Positions 1 to 8,574 of a DNA stretch of 64,000 nt are shown here, in pieces (the first letter of the stretch is position 1; each line of letters begins with the position of its first letter). The notes under the pieces were generated by a model that was given only the letters and a program-made list of their open reading frames with translations, did not search any database and was not told the origin of the DNA. Origin of the DNA: Candidatus Hodarchaeota archaeon (GTDB lineage: Archaea; Asgardarchaeota; Heimdallarchaeia; Hodarchaeales; Hodarchaeaceae). The DNA lies in contig JAEOSR010000032.1 of the NCBI GenBank assembly GCA_016840285.1, forward strand, positions 19,083-83,082. The letters run 5' to 3'. Both the position numbers and the translations under genes were made by a program.

Positions 1-115
1 CTACATTGATGGATTTATTATCTGTGTTCCAGGCAACAGAAAACGCTCTTATTCCTCTTCTGCAGAGATGAGATAAAAATAAAGAAATTAATTTTTCAAC
101 TGATCCTAAATCTAC

Positions 116-721
116 TCAGCTCGTAATCGCTTTCAAAATTTTTGTTTTTTGAATTTCTACTACTTTTAATGGATAAATCGATTTACATTGAAAATAAACA
201 AGTGAAGATAATTTTCCTCCCGTTGCCTCTCGAATGAAATCTTCGCTATTAAGTTCGCCTGCTCGTTCTGCAACAACACCAAGCATTTTTCGCCTAATAG
301 CATCCTTTTTACTTGTTTTTGAGCGATTAGTTGTGAAACCTGTGACTGTTATTCTGAAAGGAACTCCATCCTTTGTCTTTATTGTGCTTACACTATCAAT
401 ACGGGTTCGTCGCCGTCTAACGAGAAATCTCAGGTAATCTCTCGCGAAAGAATGCCCTTTAAACCGAGTATGTGCTTTGTTACCAGTAACTTCAGTAATT
501 TGAAATTTTAATTTTACATGCATCTTTGAATAGTCATTGTTAATATCTGATAATGAAACTTCAATAACACGGCCAATTATTTTCTCAGGATCATCAGCTA
601 TAGTTTCCCCTATGATCTTTTCATCACCCTCTAGAAAGCCAGGTGGAGTATAGATTTGGTATAATTGTTTCGCAGACCACTTATCTACCATTCTACGAGA
701 TGACCGTGACCGATGACTCAA
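116..721 (-). CDS. rps3ae: Small-subunit ribosomal protein eS1 (S3Ae)
   Basis: Archaeal/eukaryotic ribosomal protein eS1, which binds the 30S platform near the mRNA exit site. The 201-residue product has the usual length for archaeal eS1: a basic N-terminus, a central beta-rich part followed by a conserved basic RDYLRFLVRRRRTRID-like stretch (about residues 93-110), and the family segment with KKDAIRRKM (about 138-146). It stands alone on the minus strand; the 115 bases between its stop and the window edge show nothing recognisable. The next gene upstream is a possible tiny membrane protein. Identification rests on overall family resemblance and is firm. Confidence 0.93.
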   Translation of the reverse strand: MSHRSRSSRRMVDKWSAKQLYQIYTPPGFLEGDEKIIGETIADDPEKIIGRVIEVSLSDINNDYSKMHVKLKFQITEVTGNKAHTRFKGHSFARDYLRFLVRRRRTRIDSVSTIKTKDGVPFRITVTGFTTNRSKTSKKDAIRRKMLGVVAERAGELNSEDFIREATGGKLSSLVYFQCKSIYPLKVVEIQKTKILKAITS

Positions 722-807
722 TCAGCATTAACTCCTTTCTTTTTACAGTCAGAAATATACAATAAGCCGAGATTAAGAGTAGTCTTTAAGAGTTCTGTTG
801 TTAAATC

Positions 808-942
808 TTATATTTCTATTTCCTCTTCAGATTCTTCTTCTTCCTCGTTATAAAACAGTAAATATGCTAATATCAAAAGAAGAGCTAAAATTACTAATGC
901 GCTAGCAAGGAACCTTGCATAATACCAATTAATAAGTGCCAA
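808..942 (-). CDS. Possible 44-residue membrane protein with acidic tail
   Basis: Small frame with a TTG start preceded by GGAG at a suitable distance and an AT-rich TATA-like element further upstream (about 985-1000). The product starts with a short polar/aromatic segment, then one hydrophobic helix of about 20 residues rich in Leu, Ile and Ala, and ends in a run of Glu with Ser and Ile. One membrane span with a strongly acidic cytoplasmic tail would fit. It lies between eS1 and herA on the same strand. No family recognised; it could be chance, but the signals and composition look gene-like. Confidence 0.4.
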   Translation of the reverse strand: MALINWYYARFLASALVILALLLILAYLLFYNEEEEESEEEIEI

Positions 943-1074
943 AAATCAATCTCCACTGTTTATCGCATGGAATATTTTCGTATAATGCTTTTTATAATGC
1001 TTTTTTATATGCTAATGATAAATTGTTAAAGTTATTAAATATGACTGGTAGCATATCTTTTTAGTAATTCTAAA

Positions 1075-2559
1075 TCATTTAATATCATGTTTGACACGCC
1101 AACCTTTTTCATATTTATCTGCCATTATTTCCAAGTTTGGCGATGTCTCTTCGTTGTAAAATCTCCGTGTTCGAATTCGAAAAAAAGTAGGGTAATTAAT
1201 ACCTTCTCCTACTAAGAGAGCTTCTCCAATTTCCAAATCAGGAATCATTTTTAGAGTTGAACGATCAATACCTTCAGAAATCCTTCCAATGAAATCTTGG
1301 TCATAAGGGTTCCTTATACGAAGAATCAAATTAGTATTACATTGAGAAATCGCTGTTACTGATAGATTTACAGGGCGTTGTGATATTAAACATAAAGAAG
1401 CATAAAATTTTCTTCCCTCGCGTGCGATGGTTTCGATGATTCGTTTTGAAATGGAACGAGAAGATTGAGGACAGAATTGATGGGCTTCTTCAATCACAAA
1501 CAGAGACGGGGGAATATTACCACGCATACGTAAGTAGTAAAGACATTTCAGAAAATGTAATACCACTATACTTCGATTTCGTTGATTTTGAATATCAGAT
1601 AAATCTAAAATAGTAATCTTACCAGGATGAAAGAGTTCTGAAAGATTCGGACTAGATTCCGTAGAAAACAGATATGTGCGTTGTAATGAGTATAACCATC
1701 CTATTAAAGCTTCCTTTGTTCGTGTATTGATTGTTTCTGAAGATTCAATTTTTCGAATGATGTCTTGAAGGGCATAAAGACCTCTATTGTCTTTTCGCAT
1801 CTCAGAAATGATGTTATCTAAGACTCTAGTTTGCACAACAGAGATCTCAGGGATGAATTCTGAGATTTCCCATGCTGATAATTCTGGAACTCCAATCGAT
1901 ATGAAGGAACCTTTCACAACTTCGATTTGCGTGTCTCCTGCTATAGTAGGTACAATACTGGAATACTCCCCATGAGGATCAATCACAAGAACAGCTAACT
2001 TGCCATGCTTATATATTTCCTCTAACAAAATAGAGGTTGCATAAGATTTTCCAGCACCAGAAATAGCTAGTATAGCAAGATGCTTGCGTAGTAATCTGGA
2101 AAGATTGATTCGAATTTTCACATTGTTAGAAGGAAGATCTCCCCAATGTATTCCATTCTTATCAAGACCCAAAAATTTTGACACGACTGAAGATGAAGCA
2201 ATATATACCTTTGAACCAGGAGAAACGGGATACTTCAACCGATTTATCCTCCCAGTTTCAAGATTTATTTCTCCGAGAGGCTTTACACCTGCTAATGTGC
2301 TTTCCCATTCTTCTATTGGAAAAATCGCTTCATAATTTCGTGAAGCAATCTCATGAATACTAGAATCTAATGTTTCATAATAAGCATTATATTTCCTTAT
2401 TCCCGTAATAATACCTAGAACAATTTGTGTTTTATTCTTATTGATAGTCACAAACTGCCCTCTCTCAATTTGAAATTGATCATTTTTATCAAGAATCAAT
2501 TCAATATTCTCTAAACTTGGTGAGTCTGATGTAGCAACTATTGTTCCAATTGCAGCCAT
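1075..2559 (-). CDS. herA: HerA DNA helicase/translocase
   Basis: Hexameric bidirectional DNA translocase of the FtsK/HerA class that works with the NurA nuclease and Mre11-Rad50 in resecting DNA double-strand ends. The 494-residue protein has the N-terminal HAS-barrel region (about 1-90), a Walker A motif AISGAGKS (about 165-172), a Walker B-type segment FVIEEAHQF (about 353-361) and the later conserved SQRP segment of the family. The nurA gene lies immediately upstream on the same strand (21 bp gap), forming the classic archaeal herA-nurA operon. No mre11 or rad50 is present in the window. Length and motifs are normal. Confidence 0.95.
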   Translation of the reverse strand: MAAIGTIVATSDSPSLENIELILDKNDQFQIERGQFVTINKNKTQIVLGIITGIRKYNAYYETLDSSIHEIASRNYEAIFPIEEWESTLAGVKPLGEINLETGRINRLKYPVSPGSKVYIASSSVVSKFLGLDKNGIHWGDLPSNNVKIRINLSRLLRKHLAILAISGAGKSYATSILLEEIYKHGKLAVLVIDPHGEYSSIVPTIAGDTQIEVVKGSFISIGVPELSAWEISEFIPEISVVQTRVLDNIISEMRKDNRGLYALQDIIRKIESSETINTRTKEALIGWLYSLQRTYLFSTESSPNLSELFHPGKITILDLSDIQNQRNRSIVVLHFLKCLYYLRMRGNIPPSLFVIEEAHQFCPQSSRSISKRIIETIAREGRKFYASLCLISQRPVNLSVTAISQCNTNLILRIRNPYDQDFIGRISEGIDRSTLKMIPDLEIGEALLVGEGINYPTFFRIRTRRFYNEETSPNLEIMADKYEKGWRVKHDIK

Positions 2560-2580
2560 GATTTTTTCACTTCTACTAGT

Positions 2581-3573
2581 TCAAAATTTCCAAGGAGCTC
2601 TTTCTCTCCGATATAACCATAAATCAGGAGTTGGATGACGAACCCGTATCAACTGGAAGAGAGCTTCAACTTCAGTTTCCTTTATCTTTGCTCGTGCATC
2701 CGCTTCAACAATAGGAGCCGGAATTCCATAATTCTTATTATATTGTGACACAGGTAAAATTGCTCCAGAAATGTCACCAATTTCCTTTATGAGATCAGAT
2801 TGCTCTCTATGAATTGATTGGAATAGTTCAATTCGAAGAGGGATATCGAAGGGAGCAGTCTTGAGATAAAATGCATATAGAGCAAATTCTTGACCAAACT
2901 CTTTAGATATGTCAAACGGACGATAGTATGCCAATGATCTAGTATTGGGCTCTAAAAGGTAGTAAAACAGATCCATATCCCGGCTTCTATTAATTAATCT
3001 GCGATAATCTAAAGAAAGAATTTCAGGTAATTCTTCTGCTATAAAAGGTAAAATATGTCCAAGGAATTTGGTAAACAAATTAAGTCGACTATCTTTAACG
3101 ATCCACGCTAATTTTGTTCCATGTTTCTTTGCAGAAAAAATTAATCTTGAAAGAATAGATAAATAGGTCTGATAATAATTTAGAATTCTTTGGTTCTTAG
3201 TAAGTGGTTTTCTCATAACGGGACTTCCGTCTAGGAGTAAAAGATCTGACTTTTTATCACTCTGCTCAAGAACTTGGAAAGTAATCTGTAATTCAGTGAT
3301 AGCACGACGTATAGAACCCATATTCTCAAAATCTAATGAAGACAGACCCACATCAGATATAGCAATCTCTAAGGGAGGGGTTTTAGAAGGATAATAAGTT
3401 GTTTTTTGAATTCCTTCAGGTGTGTAAGTCAAAAACGCAGCGATGGCACGAAAAACGAAGAAATCAAAACCAATGAATAAACGTGAGGCATATCCACCAT
3501 CAATTCCTCCAATTGTCAACCCTGAAATATCTTGAGGGGATATTTTTGTAAACATTTGATTATCATAAGTCAT
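2581..3573 (-). CDS. nurA: NurA 5'-3' nuclease (start possibly upstream)
   Basis: NurA-family nuclease, partner of HerA in DNA-end resection. The conserved GGIDGGYASR motif near the N-terminus carries the first catalytic Asp, and LLLLDGSPV (about 110-118) the second; the C-terminal region with EADARAKI fits the family. The given ATG start makes a 330-residue protein, short for NurA. The same frame stays open upstream to about position 3735, and that extra stretch reads like protein (IIENAFNEINDYLKDII). An AGGAG ribosome-binding site lies just ahead of an in-frame ATT codon at 3718-3720, so the true start may be a non-standard ATT giving 379 residues. Operon with herA. Confidence 0.9.
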   Translation of the reverse strand: MTYDNQMFTKISPQDISGLTIGGIDGGYASRLFIGFDFFVFRAIAAFLTYTPEGIQKTTYYPSKTPPLEIAISDVGLSSLDFENMGSIRRAITELQITFQVLEQSDKKSDLLLLDGSPVMRKPLTKNQRILNYYQTYLSILSRLIFSAKKHGTKLAWIVKDSRLNLFTKFLGHILPFIAEELPEILSLDYRRLINRSRDMDLFYYLLEPNTRSLAYYRPFDISKEFGQEFALYAFYLKTAPFDIPLRIELFQSIHREQSDLIKEIGDISGAILPVSQYNKNYGIPAPIVEADARAKIKETEVEALFQLIRVRHPTPDLWLYRRERAPWKF

Positions 3574-3875
3574 AGAGCGTAAATGTGGTGGTAAACCTGA
3601 TAAATTAGGGTTTAATGAACGTAAGATTTCACAGAATTTAATTTTTTGTGCGTTTAACTTTATTATATCTTTTAAATAGTCGTTAATCTCATTAAATGCA
3701 TTTTCAATAATGGTACGAATAAATAATACTCTCCTAGGCTAGCTTAACGTACTCTGAAAGTGATTTGAATTTTTTATGAAGAAGGATAGGTTTCCGCTAA
3801 TGTTGGAAACTTACCATCTCACGAATTCAGAGATTCAAATATAATATCTAGGGCCATTAAATAAGGTGCTAAATT

Positions 3876-4196
3876 TTGACATATCCAGATTGGAAGAACT
3901 ACCTAGAAGATCGCCTTTCTCAAGTCATCTTTTCTTGTAAGGTATTTACTTCTAAGCTTGATGTTTCTATCAGGGCTTTTCATAACTTATCGGATATTAA
4001 AAAGGTTGGTATCTAGTGTATTTCAGTCAATATCCCGAATGTATTGGCAGTTCTTCCAACAGTAACTCTTCAATTGTTAGAAAGACTGATAGCTACAAGC
4101 TATTGATATCAATCAGTGGTAATTGACTTAAATAGAGTCTCAACAGTCGCTTCTTCGGGGTTCTGGTCGATCTTTATTGACAGACTACCCGTCAAA
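3876..4196 (+). pseudogene. Possible degraded reading frame in the gap before eL32
   Basis: The 580-base gap between nurA and eL32 holds one reading frame on the plus strand that looks protein-like but is broken by stops: 46 codons from a TTG at 3876 (with GGTG upstream) to a TAG at 4014, then, in the same frame, 26 more codons to a TGA, then another 32 or so. Residues such as TYPDWKNYLEDRLSQV and TVASSGFWSIFIDRLP look non-random. No family recognised. It may be an old pseudogene, or the first part may be a real 46-residue gene. The rest of the gap shows no RNA or repeat. Confidence 0.3.
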
Positions 4197-4304
4197 TGAT
4201 GTGAATAGAAAACAAAGAATCGTAAAAACTTTGGAACCCATTGAAGATTGTCATATTGAAGCTATATTATGATATCCCACGTTTGAAAGAAGGACGAAAG
4301 AAAA

Positions 4305-4829
4305 ATGGCTGAAAGTTCGGGAGATAAAACCCAATCGGAAATTTTACGTCTAAGAAAAATCCGTGAAAATTTGAAACATAAACGTCCTCATTTTCATCGA
4401 ATTGAATCTTGGCGTTATAAGCGAGTAAAGGAAAGATGGCGAAAAGCGCGTGGGATTGATTCTAAAACACGAGAGAAAAAAGGTGGATGGCCTGTCTCCC
4501 CAAAAATCGGTTTTCGTGGTCCCAAAAGGATTCGCTATCAGTCATCATCAGGAAAAGAAGAAGTATTAATTTTTTCGCCTGTAGATCTGTCATTAATTGA
4601 TTCTAATCTCCAAGTTGGACGTATTGCAGCTAATATAGGTAGAAAGAAAAGAGAACAGATCATAATGGAAGCAGAATTGCTTAATATTCATATATTAAAT
4701 CCAATCTCCGCAAAAATAGATTTAGGGGATCTCGAAGAAGAATTAGAGCTTGACGAGGAGCTTTTAGAAGAGATAGACATTGAGGATCTAGATATATCAG
4801 AGGATGAAGAATCTGGTGAAGAAGAATGA
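4305..4829 (+). CDS. rpl32e: Large-subunit ribosomal protein eL32
   Basis: Archaeal/eukaryotic L32e, a basic protein that binds 23S rRNA. The core (about residues 14-140) shows the family pattern KHKRPHFHRIESWRYKRV, the WRKARGIDSK region and the SPKIGFRGPKRIR segment. After the core there is an unusual tail of about 35 residues made almost only of Glu, Asp, Leu and Ile (about 140-174), longer and more acidic than usual for the family. It is the first gene of a six-gene ribosomal operon and overlaps the next gene (eL19) by four bases (ATGA). The order eL32-eL19-uL18-uS5-uL30-uL15 is the archaeal spc order. Confidence 0.93.
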   Translation: MAESSGDKTQSEILRLRKIRENLKHKRPHFHRIESWRYKRVKERWRKARGIDSKTREKKGGWPVSPKIGFRGPKRIRYQSSSGKEEVLIFSPVDLSLIDSNLQVGRIAANIGRKKREQIIMEAELLNIHILNPISAKIDLGDLEEELELDEELLEEIDIEDLDISEDEESGEEE

Positions 4830-5293
4830 ATCTAACACCCCAGAAAAAGATTGCAGCTAAGATCTTAGGTGTTGGTGTCAAACGTGTTTGGATTGACCCC
4901 AATATTGAAGAGGATCTCTCTTTGGCGTTAACACGGGATGATGTTAGGAAGTTAATCTCTGACAGAGTTATTCGAAAGAAAAGTATTAAGGGGGTTTCAA
5001 AGGGACGTACTCGAATAATACGGGTTCAGAAAAGCAGAGGACAGCGAAGAGGTTTTGGGAAACGTAAAGGACGGATTGGAGCACGTCAACCTAGCAAAAG
5101 AATTTGGATCAATAAAGTAAGAAGTCAAAGAAGATATCTCCTGGGTTTACGTGACAACCAACTTATTACTCCAGCACAATACAGAAAACTCTATGTTAAA
5201 GTGAAAGGGAATTATTATCGAAGTGTAGCTCATCTTCGAAACACAGTCGAAGATTTGGGTATAATTAAAAAACCTAAAAAGAAGAGGAGATAA
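4826..5293 (+). CDS. rpl19e: Large-subunit ribosomal protein eL19
   Basis: Archaeal L19e of 155 residues, typical length. Seen: the N-terminal segment LTPQKKIAAKILGVGVKRVW, the DVRKLISDRVI region, a central very basic GRTRIIRVQKSRGQRRG-like linker and the WINKVRSQRRYLLGLRD helix that lies on 23S rRNA. Its ATG overlaps the eL32 stop, so translation is probably coupled. Six bases separate it from uL18. Confidence 0.94.
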   Translation: MNLTPQKKIAAKILGVGVKRVWIDPNIEEDLSLALTRDDVRKLISDRVIRKKSIKGVSKGRTRIIRVQKSRGQRRGFGKRKGRIGARQPSKRIWINKVRSQRRYLLGLRDNQLITPAQYRKLYVKVKGNYYRSVAHLRNTVEDLGIIKKPKKKRR

Positions 5294-5298
5294 TTTTA

Positions 5299-5889
5299 AT
5301 GGCTAGAAGTGCCCGTTCCCGTATTCCTTTCAGACGAAGAAGAGAAGGGAAAACGAATTATCATCTAAGAAGAAGATTAGTTAAAGGCAATCGAAATCGA
5401 GCTGTCGTACGTGTAACTAACAATCATTGTCTTGTGCAATTTGTAAGAGCTCGGATTACTGGAGACTTAACTCTTTCTGCGTCTCATTCACGTGAATTGA
5501 AGAATTTTAATTGGAGTAGCACAACTTCCAACCTCCCTAGCGCATACTTAGTGGGATTTTTAGCAGGATTAAAAGCCAAAAATATAGGAGTAGCTGACGC
5601 AATTCTAGATATAGGACATAATCCTCCAATTTATGGGTCTCGAATCTTTGCCGCTCTAAAAGGGATAATCGACTCGGGAGTAGATGTTCCACATTCCGAT
5701 AAGATTTTTCCTACTGAAAATCGGCTAAATGGAACTCATATTGCAGATTTTGCAAAATTACTTAAAGAAACTGATGAGGAGTCATTCGATAAGCAGTTTT
5801 CAGGCTACATTGCACAAAAAATAGATCCTTTGAAGATTCCGCGCATTTTTGAGAAAACAAAGCAGGAGATTCAAGATAAATATAGTTGA
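5299..5889 (+). CDS. rpl18: Large-subunit ribosomal protein uL18
   Basis: uL18, the 5S rRNA-binding protein of the central protuberance. The 196-residue archaeal-type protein begins with a basic FRRRREGKTNYHLRRRLVKG segment, followed by the SHSRELKNFNW and AYLVGFLAGLKAK segments and the GSRIFAALKGIIDSGVDVPHS motif, all family landmarks. It lies within the ribosomal operon, with eL19 six bases upstream and uS5 18 bases downstream. Confidence 0.94.
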   Translation: MARSARSRIPFRRRREGKTNYHLRRRLVKGNRNRAVVRVTNNHCLVQFVRARITGDLTLSASHSRELKNFNWSSTTSNLPSAYLVGFLAGLKAKNIGVADAILDIGHNPPIYGSRIFAALKGIIDSGVDVPHSDKIFPTENRLNGTHIADFAKLLKETDEESFDKQFSGYIAQKIDPLKIPRIFEKTKQEIQDKYS

Positions 5890-5907
5890 TATATAACAAT
5901 CATCTGG

Positions 5908-6558
5908 ATGTCAATTTTTATGGAAAGAAATCAGTCAGTAGTGGATATGGATTCGTGGACCCCACGTACCGAAGTTGGACAAATGGTCAAAGATGGAACA
6001 ATTGCCTCAATTTATGATATTTTTCGTGACTCCCTCAGAATTGACGATGTCCGAATCGTGGACTTTCTTGTACCAAATTTGAATGAAACAGTACTTGATG
6101 TAGGTCGTGTTCAACGGCAGACCGATGCTGGAAGAAAAACCTTGTTTATCGCTACTGCTGGTGTTGGTAATTCAAATGGGATTGTAGGTGTTGCACAAGC
6201 AAAAGCCGCTGGTGTTGGTACAGCCATAAGGAACGCCATCGTCCTAGCGAAATTGCACATTGTTCCTGTAAAAAGAGGATGTGGTAGTTGGGAATGCACA
6301 TGTAGCGATCCTCATTCTGTTCCGTTTCAGGTTGAGGGCAAAGTGGGTAGTGTACGTGTGGTACTTAAACCAGCTCCCAAAGGATTGGGACTAGTCATTG
6401 GTGATGTAGCAAAAAGCGTTTTAGAATTAGCTGGAATTTCCGATATTTGGAGTAAAACATTTGGTGATACAAGAACGACTCAAAACTTCTGTAAAGCTAC
6501 TTTTGAAGCACTACGAGCAACTTATCGAATTTCTCACATCTCAGAATGGGGTGATTAA
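5908..6558 (+). CDS. rps5: Small-subunit ribosomal protein uS5
   Basis: uS5, part of the mRNA entry channel and of decoding accuracy. The 216-residue protein has the archaeal N-terminal WTPRTEVGQMVKDG segment, the double-stranded RNA-binding region, and the IVPVKRGCGSWEC segment followed by GSVRVVLKPAPKGLGLV, which are diagnostic. The ATG at 5908 and one at 5920 are both possible starts. The end overlaps the probable GTG start of uL30 by eight bases. Confidence 0.95.
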   Translation: MSIFMERNQSVVDMDSWTPRTEVGQMVKDGTIASIYDIFRDSLRIDDVRIVDFLVPNLNETVLDVGRVQRQTDAGRKTLFIATAGVGNSNGIVGVAQAKAAGVGTAIRNAIVLAKLHIVPVKRGCGSWECTCSDPHSVPFQVEGKVGSVRVVLKPAPKGLGLVIGDVAKSVLELAGISDIWSKTFGDTRTTQNFCKATFEALRATYRISHISEWGD

Positions 6559-7057
6559 TATTTCAAAAGTTAATCTAGAAATAACAAAAAGGCTCGTTGT
6601 AATAAGGATTCGAGGCCGTATTGATCGAAGCTTATCCATTAAGAAAACATTAGAACTTCTACGATTGAATCGAATCAACCACTGTGTCATTATTGATGAT
6701 CGTGAGACCTATAAAGGAATGTTACAGAAAACCAAAGATCTCATCACCTGGGGTGAACTAAACTCTCTAACAATGAAAGAATTACTAATGAAAAGAGGGC
6801 GACTAGAAGGGGGTGGACGAATTACCGAGGAATATATCAAGAATAACACTAAATTCTCAGGAATAGATGATTTTATCAATAAATTCCTTAAGTTTGAAGC
6901 AAATTTGTCAGATATCAGAGGACTTAAACAAGTTTTTCGATTACATCCTCCCCGAAAAGGCCATCGACGACGGGGAGTAAAGCAACCATTTACTCTTGGC
7001 GGATCTCTTGGTTACAGAGGAAATGAAATCAACAATTTGATCTTAAAAATGGCTTAA
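6551..7057 (+). CDS. rpl30: Large-subunit ribosomal protein uL30
   Basis: uL30 of the archaeal type. I place the start at the GTG at 6551, overlapping the uS5 stop; the open frame reaches further back, but those extra residues lie over uS5 and look unlike uL30. The N-terminal strand KRLVVIRIRGRIDRSLSIKKTLELLRLNRINHCVIIDD is the family signature, and the C-terminal part has the archaeal FRLHPPRKGH stretch and LGGSLGYRG. About 168 residues. Eleven bases separate it from uL15. Confidence 0.9.
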   Translation: MINISKVNLEITKRLVVIRIRGRIDRSLSIKKTLELLRLNRINHCVIIDDRETYKGMLQKTKDLITWGELNSLTMKELLMKRGRLEGGGRITEEYIKNNTKFSGIDDFINKFLKFEANLSDIRGLKQVFRLHPPRKGHRRRGVKQPFTLGGSLGYRGNEINNLILKMA

Positions 7058-7068
7058 AGTGATCTTTA

Positions 7069-7509
7069 ATGACTGTTAGAAAGAGAAAAAAAGTTAGAAA
7101 ACAACGTGGGAGCCGAACATATGGTTATGGCCGAATTTCAGGAGGTCATCGGAAAGGTGGCTCTCGTGGGGGAAAAGGAAATGCTGGAATAAAGGATCAT
7201 CATCAAATTGGTCGAATTTTAGAAATGATCAAAGATCAAAAAGGATTTACCGTTCCAAATTCACCTTCGACTGATTCATCAATCAACGTAGGTGATATTG
7301 ATGCCCAATTCGATTTATTAATAGCCAAGAACATTGCCAAAAAGGAAGGTTCTGTTATCAAAATTGATGTTACTGAGCTAGGATATTCAAAAGTCTTGGG
7401 TAAAGGGCTTGTGAGTCATCCTTTTCACCTTTATGCGGAAAAAATTACACCGAGAGCTCAGGAGAAAATCAAAGCTGCTGGAGGAAAAACTTTTCCAAGT
7501 TCATCATAA
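7069..7509 (+). CDS. rpl15: Large-subunit ribosomal protein uL15
   Basis: uL15 of 146 residues. The N-terminal glycine- and arginine-rich extension (RGSRTYGYGRISGGHRKGGSRGGKG) that threads into 23S rRNA is clear, as is the C-terminal DVTELGYSKVLGKGLVSHPFHLYAEKITPRAQEKIKAAGG domain. It ends the operon here. In many archaea secY follows directly; here tRNA genes follow, so the spc gene string is broken at this point. Confidence 0.95.
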   Translation: MTVRKRKKVRKQRGSRTYGYGRISGGHRKGGSRGGKGNAGIKDHHQIGRILEMIKDQKGFTVPNSPSTDSSINVGDIDAQFDLLIAKNIAKKEGSVIKIDVTELGYSKVLGKGLVSHPFHLYAEKITPRAQEKIKAAGGKTFPSSS

Positions 7510-7584
7510 GAGGAAGATTAGTAATATTAAGTCATCTTAGTCTATTTACACTAGTTTATTCATTTGAATGTTTGAGAAAATAAT

Positions 7585-7659
7585 GGGCCGGTGGTCTAGC
7601 CCGGCTATGACGTCTCCCTGACACGGAGAAGGTCCCCAGTTCGAATCTGGGTCGGCCCA
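7585..7659 (+). tRNA. tRNA-Val (anticodon GAC)
   Basis: Full cloverleaf: acceptor GGGCCGG pairing with the 3' CGGCCC side, D-arm with GGTCTAGCCCGG, anticodon stem CTCC/GGAG around loop CTGACAC, and T-arm with TTCGAAT. The anticodon GAC reads Val. Discriminator A at 7659; CCA is not encoded. No intron. It lies 75 bases after uL15 and may be read from the ribosomal operon. Confidence 0.93.
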
Positions 7660-7766
7660 CTACTTATAGCTTATAAAAAATTCAGATTGAATTCTGTAAT
7701 TATCTATATCGTTGAATCTCTCCCATTTTAAGGACCATATATTACCAATTAGTTTTCCTCTAAAGA

Positions 7767-7867
7767 CGTCGGGAGGGGGATTTGAACCCCCGAGCTCAAA
7801 GAGCACCAACTTCCGGCAAACAGAATTTTTAGCAGGCTGGCTCCATACCGGGCTTGGATATCCCGAC
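7767..7867 (-). tRNA. tRNA-Ser (anticodon GCT) with an anticodon-loop intron
   Basis: Class II tRNA with a long variable arm. The acceptor stem GTCGGGA/TCCCGAC is perfect, the T-arm GGGGG-TTCAAAT-CCCCC is perfect, and the discriminator is G as expected for Ser. The anticodon stem CCAGC/GTTGG closes a loop holding CTGCTA, about 18 extra bases, and a final A. This is an intron at the canonical 37/38 position, removed by the archaeal splicing endonuclease. The anticodon GCT reads AGC/AGT Ser codons. Confidence 0.88.
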
Positions 7868-8085
7868 ACATCACATAAACATGTTGTTTGAAGTGTTTAG
7901 GCTAATACTTATTTAATTTTTGTCGAAAACCAGTGAAAAAATCAGTTTAATTCGTATGAATTGATGTTTATTTGAAAAGTAGACACTTAGATAGCAAAGA
8001 ATTTATTATGATTTTTCGTTGAATAGCTCAAAAAAGTCAAAAACCTAATCTTTTCTCATAAATAGTTGAATGTCTGGGGATAAAA

Positions 8086-8574
8086 ATGATATCAAAAAAC
8101 TTATTGATGGCATTTCACAATTCTCATAGTCGAAAGGCCGTAAAATTTTTTGCTGACACCTGTATTGGCTTATCATGCAGGAATATAGTCTTTAGTAAGA
8201 TCACAGCCTCCGCAGCCTCCATAGGCATTCCTGATGCTCAAAAAACCATTTTTAAAGCAGGTGGGAATTTACTTTTCTTTTCTGATGTCGAAAACATACT
8301 TGAAGCTTTACGCCCACAAAAAGTCTATTTACTTGTTTCTCGCAGATATGGAGAGAGAGCTATCCCATTTACAGAGATAATTACGGACTTAAAGGTTGGA
8401 AAAGTATTAGTTATTGTGGGAGGCACATCTCCAGGGCTTACTAGGAAAGAATTAGACTTAGGAAAATGTATCTTCGTTGATGAAGTTAAGACAGATATAA
8501 ATCCAATTGCTTTAACAGCTCTATTTCTAGGTGGATTAAATATAGTCGCTAAGGATAGTTCAAGATTAGAATGA
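8086..8574 (+). CDS. SPOUT-like RNA methyltransferase (COG4080 type)
   Basis: The 162-residue protein resembles the archaeal COG4080 group, described as SpoU-related RNA methylases. Visible features are an N-terminal alpha/beta segment (MAFHNSHSRKAVKFF), a central GNLLFFSDVENILEALRP, and a C-terminal GKVLVIVGGTSPGLTRKELDLG followed by a DINPIALTALFLGGL helix. The last part fits the SPOUT trefoil-knot cofactor-binding region. The substrate is unknown. Its stop overlaps the start of the following C5 methyltransferase by four bases, so the two are translated together. The assignment is from memory of the family and moderately sure. Confidence 0.6.
   Translation: MISKNLLMAFHNSHSRKAVKFFADTCIGLSCRNIVFSKITASAASIGIPDAQKTIFKAGGNLLFFSDVENILEALRPQKVYLLVSRRYGERAIPFTEIITDLKVGKVLVIVGGTSPGLTRKELDLGKCIFVDEVKTDINPIALTALFLGGLNIVAKDSSRLE

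Noticed and set aside
234..437. Open frames on the opposite strand of eS1, HerA, PAN and many other genes
   Set aside because: They lie wholly over well-identified genes and have no ribosome site or family resemblance.
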